Source of the DNA: Candidatus Omnitrophota bacterium
GTDB taxonomy: Bacteria; Omnitrophota; Gorgyraeia; Duberdicusellales; 4484-171
Assembly: GCA_028717025.1 (NCBI GenBank)
Contig: JAQUOR010000126.1
Location: forward strand, 1 to 5,424
DNA length: 5,424 nt
Reading direction: 5' to 3'
The notes under the pieces are model-generated. The model was not told where the DNA came from and searched no databases. It saw nothing but the letters and a program-made list of their open reading frames with translations. The translations under genes were made by a program, and so were the position numbers. Below are positions 1-4,773 of this stretch, one piece after another (the first letter of the stretch is position 1; each line of letters starts with the position of its first letter).

Positions 1-989
1 ATGAAAGGATATTTTTGCAAAAGGACGCACACGCCAAACCCCGCAGCTGAACCGATGATAACCCCGATCACCCCCAGCACTACGCCCTGCAAACTGAAAA
101 TCGCCAAAATCTTATTACTGGTAAACCCCAGCGCTTTCAGAATTCCGATGTCTTTGGTCTTCTCCACGGTCTTGATGGTAAGCGTCGCAAAAATATTAAA
201 GGACGCAACCAGCACGATAAGGCTTAAAATCACGAACATGGTTATTTTTTCAAGTTTTAACGCAGAAAATAATATGCGGTTTGTTTCTATCCAGGTATTA
301 GCAAAAACACCCCGAGGAAAATCAGTAATAATATTCTTCTTGATTGTATCCGCGTTAAAAGGATCACGGACCCTCACTCCTAAATACAATAAGTACGAAG
401 GGGATATTTTTTTTGCTTTTTCCAGATCCATAATAAGATAATTATTGTCGATATCGTAGAGCCCCACCTTAAAAGTGCCGCGGATCCTCTCTTCTTTTAA
501 TTCCATCTTCCGCTCCAGGGGGTAAAGCTCTATCTTGTCAGCGAGAAAATAGCGTTTCTTTAAGCCTTCGCCTATAAAAAACCCGTCGCCCTGCGCATCT
601 TCTTTGACGTATCGAAAGAAAAGTTTTGTTTCCCGTTCATCAGTTAAATCGATGCCTTTAACCATCAAAGGGACGATATAGTTGTCGAATTTGGCAAAAA
701 CTTGAGTCTGCAAAAAGACGGAGACGCTTTCTACGCCTTCATATTTTTGTATCTGCTCTTTCATCTGCGCCAACTCGGAATAATCGGTACTTTCAACCAC
801 CAGATGATAATTGAAACGCAACAGGCGCTCCATAAGATCCCGGTCAAATCCGTTCATAACGGAAATTACTACGATGAGCGCAAAAACGCCAAAGGCAACC
901 CCCAGACAGGAAACAATGCTGATAAAAGAAATATGCTTGGCTTTGCCCCGAAAGATATAGCGTCGCGCTAAAAATAATTCTGTCATCAT
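1..989 (-). CDS. lolC: LolC/LolE-family lipoprotein-releasing ABC transporter permease, 3' end cut by window edge
   Basis: The reverse strand is open without a stop from ATG at 989 to the left edge (329 codons plus 2 nt). The family works in the inner membrane with the ATPase LolD to extract mature lipoproteins and hand them to the LolA carrier. Visible: a cytoplasmic N-terminus (LFLARRYIFRGK, about residues 5-16), a first membrane segment at about 20-44 ending in the family signature VMNGF (44-48), a periplasmic MacB/Lol-type domain (about 50-245), a second membrane segment at about 251-270, the cytoplasmic coupling stretch TVEKTKDIGILKALGFT (274-290), and a third membrane segment at about 294-322. 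Relatives are usually 400-415 residues, so about 75-85 residues with the last membrane helix lie outside. A second ATG follows directly at 986; an in-frame stop lies at 1028-1026. Only a weak GGACGA precedes the start. lysS is upstream on the same strand; lolD may follow outside the window (inference). LolC and LolE cannot be told apart here. Confidence 0.92.
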   Translation of the reverse strand, partial: MMTELFLARRYIFRGKAKHISFISIVSCLGVAFGVFALIVVISVMNGFDRDLMERLLRFNYHLVVESTDYSELAQMKEQIQKYEGVESVSVFLQTQVFAKFDNYIVPLMVKGIDLTDERETKLFFRYVKEDAQGDGFFIGEGLKKRYFLADKIELYPLERKMELKEERIRGTFKVGLYDIDNNYLIMDLEKAKKISPSYLLYLGVRVRDPFNADTIKKNIITDFPRGVFANTWIETNRILFSALKLEKITMFVILSLIVLVASFNIFATLTIKTVEKTKDIGILKALGFTSNKILAIFSLQGVVLGVIGVIIGSAAGFGVCVLLQKYPF

Positions 990-997
990 GCTTTCGT

Positions 998-1038
998 CCG
1001 CAGATGTTCGCTGATTTAAACCAGATTATCGCAGATTA
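998..1038. repeat. Degenerate decamer array, left arm of an inverted pair
   Basis: Four imperfect 10-nt units related to NCGCAGATTA. Clear copies are AACCAGATTA at 1019-1028 and TCGCAGATTA at 1029-1038; diverged copies are at 998-1007 and 1008-1017, with one extra base at 1018 breaking the register. The array faces the array at 1181-1220, whose reverse complement has units such as GCGCAGATTA. It ends 9 nt upstream of the lolC ATG and supplies most of the sequence where a ribosome binding site would sit. The period and the inverted partner are seen directly; a function is not known to me. Confidence 0.7.
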
Positions 1039-1065
1039 TATGGACAACCTTGTTAAAAGGTCGTT

Positions 1066-1177
1066 ATCAAAAGGCAGAAATCAGAAGATAAAATGCATTT
1101 TTTATCTTACACCTTCCATTCTTTATCTTCATCGCTCCGTCCTCTGCCATCTATCTTTTAGCCTCTGTTTTCCGATA
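1066..1177. repeat. Degenerate heptamer array with purine-to-pyrimidine strand switch
   Basis: About sixteen consecutive 7-nt units fill this stretch. The first four (1066-1093: ATCAAAA, GGCAGAA at 1073, ATCAGAA at 1080, GATAAAA at 1087) are purine-rich. After a central TGCATTT (1094-1100), eleven units from 1101 to 1177 follow the pattern TYYRYYY: position 1 is T in 11 of 11 and position 4 is a purine in 10 of 11 (for example TTTATCT at 1101 and again at 1122, TCTGCCA at 1143, TCTGTTT at 1164). The two halves are inverted relative to each other (GGCAGAA against TCTGCCA). The junction forms a perfect 9-bp stem, AAGATAAAA at 1085-1093 with TTTTATCTT at 1100-1108, loop of 6 nt. There is no T-run after it on the minus strand, so I do not call it a terminator. 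The array is nested inside the decamer pair. Confidence 0.7.
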
Positions 1178-1180
1178 AAT

Positions 1181-1220
1181 AAATCCGTGCTCATCCGTTC
1201 GAATCTGCGCTAATCTGCGC
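1181..1220. repeat. Decamer array, right arm, overlapping the lysS stop
   Basis: Four in-register 10-nt units: AAATCCGTGC (1181), TCATCCGTTC (1191), GAATCTGCGC (1201) and TAATCTGCGC (1211). They share A at position 3, T at 4, C at 5, G at 7 and C at 10. Read on the minus strand the last two are near-identical copies of GCGCAGATTM. The array is inverted relative to 998-1038 and about 140 bp from it. It runs into lysS: the final codons (Ser, Ala, Asp) and the TAG stop at 1212-1210 fall inside the last units. Confidence 0.8.
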
Positions 1221-2634
1221 TCTCAAGAGGTTTAAGGAGCGGGAACAAAATCACGTCTCTGATCGAAGGTTGGTTAAGAAGAATCATGACTAATCTATCG
1301 ATGCCTATGCCTAAACCTGCCGCAGGCGGCATACCGTATTCAAGGCTCAATACAAAATCTTTATCGATTTTCTTAGGCAGTTCTTCTTCGACCTTAAGCT
1401 GTTCTTTAAATCTCTCTTCCTGCTCTATCGGATCATTTAACTCCGAATACGCGTTTGCGACTTCCAACCCGGCAATGAATAATTCAAAACGCTCTACCAG
1501 ACAAGGGTTATCTTTCATTTTTTTAGCCAAGGGAGATGTCCAGGTAAAAAAATCAACGATAAACGCCGGTTTATCTTTTGGGTAATGTTTCTCGATCAAC
1601 TCCTCGGTGATATTAAGTATCTGCGTACGGCTTATGCCTTTCGCAGAAAGATTCAGTTTCTTGCTTACTTTTTCCACAAAGACATTTTCAGAATCGCCGG
1701 GCTCGATGCCAAACTCCTGTTTAAACATCTGCGCAAAAGAAATTCTTTGCCAGGGGGGCGTAAAATCAATTTTTGTCCCCTGATACTCGATACAAAGTGT
1801 TCCATGGAGCTCCTGGATGAGCTGAGAAAATAAATCCTCACAGGTCTTCATCTGATACTCGTAATCCTCGTATGCGCAATACGCTTCCAGCATGGAAAAT
1901 TCCGGGGAATGCCGGGTAGAAATACCTTCGTTACGGAAACTTCTGTTTATCTCATACACACGCTCCATGCCGCCCACCAGCAGGCGTTTTAAATAAAGTT
2001 CGGGAGCAATGCGTAAATAGACATCCATATCGTTAGCATTATGGTGCGTTATAAACGGTTTACCGGCTGCCCCGCCCGCTAACGTGTGCAGCATCGGCGT
2101 TTCCACCTCGATAAAACCACGCGCATTAAAAAAGTCTCTGATGCGCGCAATGATCTTTGAACGCTTGATGAAAACTTCCAGCACTTGCGGATTAGCAATC
2201 AAATCGAGGTACCGTTGTCGATAACGCACTTCAACGTCTTTTAAGCCGTGCCACTTTTCAGGCAAAGGCCGTAAAGCTTTCGAGAGAAGTCTCAGTTGTT
2301 CTATCAGAAGGGTCTGTTCTCCGGTATGCGTTACAAAGAGCTTACCCTTAACACCGATAATATCGCCGATATCCAGATCTTTAAAAAGCTGGTAATGTTT
2401 CTCAAGCGTATTAAGGCGGGCGTACACCTGAAGTTTCCCGGTATGGTCGATAATATGACCAAAGCTTGATTTTCCGTGTTCGCGCTTAGTGATGAGTCTG
2501 CCTGCGACCGTCACTTCTTTGTTTTCCTGGAACGCATCAAGTATCTCCTTGATAGTGAATGGTTTAGGAAAACTCTTCTCTACGAACGGGGAACCGAATT
2601 CCTGACTGATTTTGTTCAATTTCTCAATACTCAT
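1210..2634 (-). CDS. lysS: Lysyl-tRNA synthetase, class II
   Basis: Cytoplasmic enzyme that charges tRNA-Lys with lysine using ATP. From the preferred start (MSIEKLNK) the protein is 474 residues, slightly short for bacterial LysS (about 490-505). Order: short N-terminal helix region with TIKEILDAF (27-35); OB-fold anticodon-binding domain (about 39-119, VTVAGRLITKREHGKSSFGHI); class II catalytic core with motif 1 GFIEVETPML (173-182), motif 2 FRNEGISTRHSPEFSMLEAY (233-252) and motif 3 GLGIGIDRLVMIL (440-452), plus the lysine-site stretch ANAYSELND near 393-401. The frame is open to an upstream ATG at 2676 (14 extra residues, MFDIYRYIIYNHKT). I prefer 2634 because a perfect promoter (2672-2644) covers that extension and it is not family-like. 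No Shine-Dalgarno precedes 2634. The stretch before SPLAKK reads FFTWT, where many LysS have a (P)VE(I/V)-like sequence. The stop lies inside a decamer repeat. Probably co-transcribed with lolC 220 bp downstream. Confidence 0.97.
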   Translation of the reverse strand: MSIEKLNKISQEFGSPFVEKSFPKPFTIKEILDAFQENKEVTVAGRLITKREHGKSSFGHIIDHTGKLQVYARLNTLEKHYQLFKDLDIGDIIGVKGKLFVTHTGEQTLLIEQLRLLSKALRPLPEKWHGLKDVEVRYRQRYLDLIANPQVLEVFIKRSKIIARIRDFFNARGFIEVETPMLHTLAGGAAGKPFITHHNANDMDVYLRIAPELYLKRLLVGGMERVYEINRSFRNEGISTRHSPEFSMLEAYCAYEDYEYQMKTCEDLFSQLIQELHGTLCIEYQGTKIDFTPPWQRISFAQMFKQEFGIEPGDSENVFVEKVSKKLNLSAKGISRTQILNITEELIEKHYPKDKPAFIVDFFTWTSPLAKKMKDNPCLVERFELFIAGLEVANAYSELNDPIEQEERFKEQLKVEEELPKKIDKDFVLSLEYGMPPAAGLGIGIDRLVMILLNQPSIRDVILFPLLKPLESAD

Positions 2635-2643
2635 AGTTTTATG

Positions 2644-2672
2644 ATTATATATAATATACCTATATATGTCAA
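2644..2672 (-). promoter_or_regulatory. Consensus sigma70-type promoter for lysS
   Basis: On the minus strand, TTGACA at 2672-2667 and TATAAT at 2649-2644 are both exact matches to the housekeeping consensus, separated by exactly 17 nt of A/T-rich sequence. Initiation 6-8 nt beyond the -10 box would fall at about 2638-2636, leaving 2-4 nt before the ATG at 2634. It sits just after the oppF terminator candidate, so it would make lysS-lolC a separate transcription unit. Boxes and spacing are seen; activity and start point are inferred. Confidence 0.8.
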
Positions 2673-2693
2673 ACACCTTATTCAGGCTACCAA

Positions 2694-2733
2694 TTGATTA
2701 ACTCATAAGCTCTTAAGCCGATAAGCTCCTAAG
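2694..2733. repeat. Octamer array (TAAG type), left arm of an inverted pair
   Basis: Tandem 8-nt units in perfect register: TTGATTAA (2694), CTCATAAG (2702), CTCTTAAG (2710), CCGATAAG (2718) and CTCCTAAG (2726). The last four all end in TAAG. The reverse complement of 2702-2733 matches 2770-2801 at 24 of 32 positions, so the two can form a long imperfect stem around a 36-nt loop that holds the terminator candidate. The same layout, a TTAA-ending unit followed by TAAG units, recurs at 4609-4640. Confidence 0.85.
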
Positions 2734-2736
2734 TAT

Positions 2737-2759
2737 AAAAAAGGGCAATACTATGCTCC
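2737..2759 (-). terminator. Weak intrinsic terminator after oppF
   Basis: Read on the minus strand, GGAGCA at 2759-2754 pairs with TGCCC at 2747-2743 (five base pairs with one bulged A, 6-nt loop) and is followed at once by six T (2742-2737). An A-run just before the stem (2765-2761) can pair with the T-run. It lies 58-80 nt past the oppF stop and about 65 nt before the lysS promoter, the expected place for the end of the opp transcript. The short bulged stem keeps confidence moderate. Confidence 0.5.
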
Positions 2760-2769
2760 ATTTTTAAAA

Positions 2770-2809
2770 CTTATGAGCCAACGGGCTCATGAGCCTATGA
2801 GCTGAATAG
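2770..2809. repeat. Octamer array (GAG type), right arm of an inverted pair
   Basis: Five tandem 8-nt units: CTTATGAG (2770), CCAACGGG (2778), CTCATGAG (2786), CCTATGAG (2794) and CTGAATAG (2802). The centre contains a perfect 12-bp palindrome, GGCTCATGAGCC, at 2784-2795. The first four units form the same module as 4692-4723 and 4738-4769: a CTYAYGAG unit, a variable unit, an exact CTCATGAG, then a fourth unit ending in ATGAG. The array stops 7 nt short of the oppF stop codon. It is the inverted partner of 2702-2733. Confidence 0.85.
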
Positions 2810-2816
2810 TCTAGGG

Positions 2817-3719
2817 TTATTTATCGGAGTGGTGGCAGTATACGAAATGCCCCGGCTCAGGCTCTGCTCTTTGCAGAGAATCTCTGCAAGCCTGGTCTGC
2901 CAAATCACAATGCGGAGCAAAAGCACATCCTTGTTCCACCGCATGCTCCTGAGGCATAAACTTTAACGTATGGTTTGCGGCTTCGAATAAAAGACGGGTA
3001 TAAGGATGGAGCGGATTATTATAGAGAAGTTCTTTGGGACCGTATTCCACTATTTTACCGTAATACATGATAAAACATACATGGGAAATTTTTTTAAGTA
3101 CTCTTAGATTGTGGGAAATAAACAGATACGTTATCGAATGTACTTTCTGCAACTTGATTAAAAGTTTCATGATTTTCGATGCAGTCGTAACATCGAGGCT
3201 GGAAGTAGGTTCATCGAGAATGATCAACGGGGGTTTATTGATAAGACTGCGCGCAATGCACACGCGCTGCAATTCGCCTCCGCTTAACTGGTGGGGGTAA
3301 CGGTCCATACAGTCGTCTTCCAATTCTACTTCGCTTAAAACACGCGTAATGATCTCCGAAGCCTTTTCTCTGTCGACTCTCTGAAAAACACGTAACGCTT
3401 CATACAACGCAGAAAATATCGTATAGCGCGGATTAAGGCTTAAAAAAGGATTCTGAAATACGATTTGGATGTTCTTGCGTATCAGCGCCTCATTTTTCTT
3501 TAACGCTATATCCGTATCTTTAAAATAAATCTTTCCTGCAACCGGCGCATGGAACCCTAAGATCGTCCGCGCCAGCGTAGTTTTCCCGCACCCGCTCTCT
3601 CCGGCTAAAGAAGTAGTCAGGCCTTTTTTTAGAAAAATATCTACGCCATCAAGAGCTTTTACGATTCTATGACGCTGTTTGAGGTAAACTTTTAGGTTTT
3701 CTGTCTTCAGTATCTCCAT
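2817..3719 (-). CDS. oppF: Oligopeptide/dipeptide ABC importer ATP-binding protein, OppF/DppF type
   Basis: Second ATPase of a peptide importer, on the cytoplasmic face of the permease pair, 300 residues. Seen in order: Walker A GESGCGKTT (40-48), Q-loop glutamine 89 in VFQNP, ABC signature LSGGE (145-149), Walker B LIILDEP with D169 and E170, and H-loop histidine 203. A C-terminal Opp/Dpp extension begins near HPYTRLL (238-244) and carries four cysteines (265, 271, 278, 295). Related Dpp ATPases are reported to bind an iron-sulfur cluster with such cysteines, so a cluster is possible here (inference). An in-frame TGA at 3728-3726 makes ATG 3719 the first ATG available; no good Shine-Dalgarno precedes it. 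A heptamer hairpin fills the 86-bp gap to oppD. Last gene of the opp unit, followed by a terminator candidate. Substrate cannot be told from the ATPase; nickel and other Opp-family systems are alternatives. Confidence 0.92.
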   Translation of the reverse strand: MEILKTENLKVYLKQRHRIVKALDGVDIFLKKGLTTSLAGESGCGKTTLARTILGFHAPVAGKIYFKDTDIALKKNEALIRKNIQIVFQNPFLSLNPRYTIFSALYEALRVFQRVDREKASEIITRVLSEVELEDDCMDRYPHQLSGGELQRVCIARSLINKPPLIILDEPTSSLDVTTASKIMKLLIKLQKVHSITYLFISHNLRVLKKISHVCFIMYYGKIVEYGPKELLYNNPLHPYTRLLFEAANHTLKFMPQEHAVEQGCAFAPHCDLADQACRDSLQRAEPEPGHFVYCHHSDK

Positions 3720-3734
3720 ATCATTTCAGCTTTA

Positions 3735-3804
3735 GGCTACAAGCTTCAAGCTACAGGTTTCAAGCTAAAAAAGCTTGCAGCCTGCGGCCTGTAGCGTGCA
3801 GCGG
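3735..3804. repeat. Heptamer inverted array forming a long hairpin between oppD and oppF
   Basis: Five 7-nt units, GGCTACA (3735), AGCTTCA (3742), AGCTACA (3749), GGTTTCA (3756) and AGCTAAA (3763), then AA, then units of the opposite sense: AGCTTGC (3772), AGCCTGC (3779), GGCCTGT (3786), AGCGTGC (3793). Positions 3736-3766 pair with 3772-3802: 23 Watson-Crick pairs of 31 around a 5-nt loop, with a perfect 6-bp top (CAAGCT/AGCTTG). In the minus-strand transcript three of the mismatches become G-U pairs. The hairpin begins within 2-4 nt of the oppD stop and ends about 15 nt before the oppF ATG. There is no T-run after the stem, so it is not a classic terminator. Confidence 0.85.
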
Positions 3805-3805
3805 A

Positions 3806-4591
3806 TCATTCTTCAAGCTCTTTAAATGCCGCCAATAAACTCTTAGTGTAGCTATCTTTGGGGAACGCGAAAAGCTGAGCTACCGGCTCTATTTCCTTGA
3901 CTTCTCCTTTATAGAGGACTAACGCTCTATCACACAGCGTTTTTACCAGATCAAGATTATGAGTAATAAAAATCATGGTAAGGCCCAGCGTACGGCGCAA
4001 CTGACGGATGAGGTCAATAATCTGGCTCTCGATGGTGACATCAAGGGAACTGGTAGGTTCATCGGCTATCAATATGGCCGGTGAAAGCGCAACCGCAAAC
4101 CCCAGGCAAATTCTTTGTAACTGACCGCCTGAGAGCTGATGAGGGTAACTGTTGATGAGGCGTTGGCAATCAGTAAGGTGAACCCCGCTAAGAGCCTTAA
4201 GCATAGTATCTTTTATTTCTTGCGTATTGGTAAGCCCCCGCTTGCAGCGCAAGAGTTCCGCGAATTGGTATCCTATGCTTAGAACGGGATTAAGGGTGGC
4301 TGCCGGTTCCTGGAACACCATTCCTATCTCACTGCCGCGTAATTTCTGAAGTTCTTTTTCCTTCAACGCGGGAATGTTTTTCCCCTTGAAGATTATTTTT
4401 CCTTCTTTAAGAGAATCTTCCGGCAGCAGATTAAGCAGCGAGAATGCAAGCGTACTCTTGCCGCTGCCTGACTCGCCGACAATACCCAAGATTTCCCCTT
4501 TCTTTACGCTCACGTTGATATTTTTTAAGGCATCAACGTAAGCGTCTTTTCCTTTGTAGCGCACACTTAAGTTTTTAATTTCTAAAATCAT
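3806..4591 (-). CDS. oppD: Oligopeptide/dipeptide ABC importer ATP-binding protein, OppD/DppD type, short form
   Basis: First ATPase of the importer, expected to pair with OppF under the OppB/OppC permeases, 261 residues. Visible motifs: Walker A GESGSGKST (39-47), Q-loop Q94 in VFQEP, signature LSGGQ (153-157), Walker B ILIADEP with D177 and E178, and H-loop H211 (FITHN). Canonical OppD/DppD proteins have about 325-335 residues with a cysteine-bearing C-terminal extension. This one ends about 15 residues after DSYTKSLL and lacks it, as in NikD-like members. ATG 4591 is fixed by an in-frame TAA at 4597-4595; only a weak GGAT lies upstream. The 182-bp gap to the permease gene and the 86-bp gap to oppF are both repeat-filled. 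Gene order permease-ATPase-ATPase matches opp/dpp operons; a periplasmic binding protein and the OppB-type permease should lie to the right of the window (inference). Confidence 0.92.
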   Translation of the reverse strand: MILEIKNLSVRYKGKDAYVDALKNINVSVKKGEILGIVGESGSGKSTLAFSLLNLLPEDSLKEGKIIFKGKNIPALKEKELQKLRGSEIGMVFQEPAATLNPVLSIGYQFAELLRCKRGLTNTQEIKDTMLKALSGVHLTDCQRLINSYPHQLSGGQLQRICLGFAVALSPAILIADEPTSSLDVTIESQIIDLIRQLRRTLGLTMIFITHNLDLVKTLCDRALVLYKGEVKEIEPVAQLFAFPKDSYTKSLLAAFKELEE

Positions 4592-4608
4592 AAATTATCC
4601 GCTTCAAG

Positions 4609-4640
4609 CTATTTAACTCGTAAGCTGATAAGCTCATAAG
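4609..4640. repeat. Octamer array (TAAG type) upstream of oppD
   Basis: Four tandem 8-nt units: CTATTTAA (4609), CTCGTAAG (4617), CTGATAAG (4625), CTCATAAG (4633). The layout matches 2694-2725: a unit ending in TTAA, then units ending in TAAG. Both copies are followed by TA and, after a gap of variable length, a TTTTTAAAA core and a TTATGA-like stretch (2761-2776 and 4645-4660), so the shared element is longer than the array. Positions 4612-4624 are the inverse of 4692-4704 with 12 of 13 matching. The array ends 17 nt before the oppD ATG. Confidence 0.8.
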
Positions 4641-4669
4641 TAGTTTTTAAAAATTTATGAAATCGAGAA

Positions 4670-4769
4670 CTAATAAGATCATAAGCTTCTTCTTACGAGT
4701 TTAACAACTCATGAGCGTATGAGCTTTTTCTGTCTTCCTCATGAGTTTAAGACCTCATGAGCTGATGAG
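4670..4769. repeat. Octamer arrays (TAAG and GAG type) with a duplicated 32-bp module
   Basis: Two TAAG-type units, CTAATAAG (4670) and ATCATAAG (4678), are followed by two 32-bp modules in direct orientation. Module one: CTTACGAG (4692), TTTAACAA (4700), CTCATGAG (4708), CGTATGAG (4716). Module two: CTCATGAG (4738), TTTAAGAC (4746), CTCATGAG (4754), CTGATGAG (4762). They match at 26 of 32 positions and are separated by a 14-nt pyrimidine-rich spacer. Both share the plan of 2770-2801. The exact CTCATGAG in third place is a perfect 8-bp palindrome in all three. The array begins 4 nt beyond the permease stop codon. Confidence 0.85.
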
Positions 4770-4773
4770 CTAA

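Noticed and set aside
1..441. Plus-strand frame of 146 codons from position 1
   Set aside because: It is the antisense of lolC; the minus strand gives a clear LolC/LolE protein with membrane segments and the MNGF and ILKALG signatures.
1085..1108. Intrinsic terminator for lysS
   Set aside because: The 9-bp stem is almost all A/T and is not followed by a T-run on the minus strand; it is better explained as the centre of the heptamer inverted array.
990..1209. Complete insertion sequence or MITE between lysS and lolC
   Set aside because: There is an inverted outer pair, but the ends are degenerate, no target-site duplication is visible and no transposase is present. I describe it as nested arrays instead.
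702..1213. Plus-strand open frames at 702-971 and 1004-1213 as small genes
   Set aside because: The first is antisense to lolC. The second runs through the decamer and heptamer arrays. Neither shows family-like sequence, and the opposite strand explains 702-971 fully.
2635..2676. Upstream lysS start at 2676
   Set aside because: The extra 14 residues (MFDIYRYIIYNHKT) are translated from the spacer and -10 region of a perfect promoter and do not look like a LysS N-terminus. Kept only as an alternative.
3735..3804. Intrinsic terminator between oppD and oppF
   Set aside because: The stem is long but has no T-run after it in the direction of transcription; the only T-run is the loop itself.
4609..4769. 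CRISPR array
   Set aside because: Units are 8 nt, contiguous and degenerate, with no 25-40 nt exact repeats, no unique spacers of constant length and no cas genes.
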